NCBI RefSeq assembly: GCF_022524485.1
Contig: NZ_JAKXMK010000006.1
Span: forward strand, 62,001-126,000
DNA: 64,000 nucleotides
Direction: 5' to 3'
Source: Pseudonocardia alaniniphila
Lineage (GTDB): Bacteria; Actinomycetota; Actinomycetes; Mycobacteriales; Pseudonocardiaceae
Every line of letters starts with the position of its first letter. The stretch's first letter is position 1. The notes beneath the pieces were generated by a model. The model saw only the letters and a program-made list of their open reading frames with translations. It ran no database searches and was not told where the DNA came from. A program made the position numbers and the translations under genes. Below, one piece after another: positions 63,584 through 64,000 of the stretch.

Positions 63584-64000
63584 TCAGGACCGGGGGCGCA
63601 GGACGTAGCCCGTGTAGCCGTAGTCGCCGCCGTAAGCACGGCGGATCTCGATCTCGCGCGCCACCTCGTCGAGTGACGCTCCGTCGATCCCGTCGGCCCG
63701 CAGCGCCTCGATGCGTGCGGCGAGGGGGTCGTAGTAGGCAGCCCAGTCGGAGTCGGGGAGCAGGTAGGTCGCGGCGACGGTCCAGCCGGCCGCCAGCGCT
63801 GCGCGGACGTTGCCGTCGGTGGTACGCATCGCCGGGTACGCCGCGTCCCAGAACGCGCGAGCACCGGGGGCGGGCTCGGGGGTGGTCCACTCGCACTCGG
63901 TGAGCACCAGCGCGCCGCCCGGGGCCAGCAGGTCTCGCCATGCCGCGAGCGCCGCGTCGAACCCCATCAGGTAGGCCGAGCCCTCGGCCCAGAGCAGGTC
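63584..64000 (-). CDS. Class I SAM-dependent methyltransferase (partial, N-terminus off window)
   Basis: The visible C-terminal ~138 residues enter from the right edge as DLLWAEGSAYLMGFDAALAAW, then LLAPGGALVLTECEW (the post-motif-II strand of class I methyltransferases) and end YGYTGYVLRPRS. The SAM-binding GxGxG loop lies beyond position 64000. The GxDAALAxW segment resembles small-molecule methyltransferases of the UbiE/Methyltransf_25 group. The substrate is unknown. Confidence 0.82.
   Translation of the reverse strand, partial: DLLWAEGSAYLMGFDAALAAWRDLLAPGGALVLTECEWTTPEPAPGARAFWDAAYPAMRTTDGNVRAALAAGWTVAATYLLPDSDWAAYYDPLAARIEALRADGIDGASLDEVAREIEIRRAYGGDYGYTGYVLRPRS

Overview
The window is very GC-rich, gene-dense DNA with frequent GTG starts and many ATGA/GTGA stop-start overlaps. 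Together with a CvnA-like histidine-kinase relative, a DinB2-type polymerase, a chromosomal cobF-cobK pair, a SpoIIE-type phosphatase and many IclR/TetR/SDR/amidohydrolase genes, this points to a large-genome actinomycete. A Pseudonocardiaceae-like host is my best guess (inference; there is no rRNA to confirm it). I see no rRNA, tRNA, transposase, prophage or CRISPR array.

Layout. (1) 1-11.3 kb: a partial ROK regulator diverges from an SsuD-like flavin monooxygenase. Then come an MHS-type transporter, an AtzB-like amidohydrolase homologue, a GMC oxidoreductase, a leucine/valine-type dehydrogenase, a scar of three broken genes (PdxH-like tail, creatininase head, headless amidohydrolase) and a MetF-like protein with a Cys-rich head. 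This looks like nitrogen-heterocycle or amine catabolism that has partly decayed. (2) 11.3-15.1 kb: a TetR/aldo-keto reductase pair with a perfect palindromic operator, a HAD phosphatase and a DHA2 exporter with its own operator. (3) 15.2-30.7 kb: a catabolic island. A LivHMGF importer is followed by a CMD-family protein, a cupin dioxygenase and a tightly coupled operon (SDR, E1-alpha/beta TPP enzyme, isomerase, Liv-type binding lipoprotein, SDR, Gfo/Idh, EthD-like, alpha/beta hydrolase, amidohydrolase-2, SDR), and ends in an IclR gene. The importer promoter and the cupin/CMD promoter share an operator-like TTCA-N5-TGAA element, so one regulator may control import and catabolism together.

(4) 30.7-38.1 kb: an L,D-transpeptidase, a Rieske oxygenase alpha/beta pair plus a 68-aa companion, diverging from an IclR regulator and a 2-hydroxyacid dehydrogenase; then convergent Gfo/Idh and ThuA-like genes. 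(5) 38.2-44.3 kb: the least familiar stretch. It holds a QRxxGN-motif protein with an amidoligase-like core, a Sua5/YciO protein, a ubiquitin-fold protein ending in GG coupled to a BNR-repeat protein, and a soluble histidine-kinase relative carrying 19 heptapeptide repeats. (6) 44.3-53.6 kb: a class V aminotransferase relative, an AldR-like regulator diverging from alanine dehydrogenase, a diacylglycerol-kinase-like protein, cobF-cobK, a DinB2-type polymerase, a subtilisin and a membrane protein. (7) 53.6-62.2 kb: an SGNH hydrolase and a signalling block in which a SpoIIE-type phosphatase diverges from a giant six-repeat HAMP hybrid kinase coupled to a lone receiver. (8) 62.2-64 kb: a decayed tandem duplication of a VOC-CsbD pair and a partial methyltransferase.

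The best candidates for undescribed biology are the QRxxGN/amidoligase-like protein, the GG-tailed/BNR pair, the E1-centred catabolic island and the heptad-repeat kinase relative.
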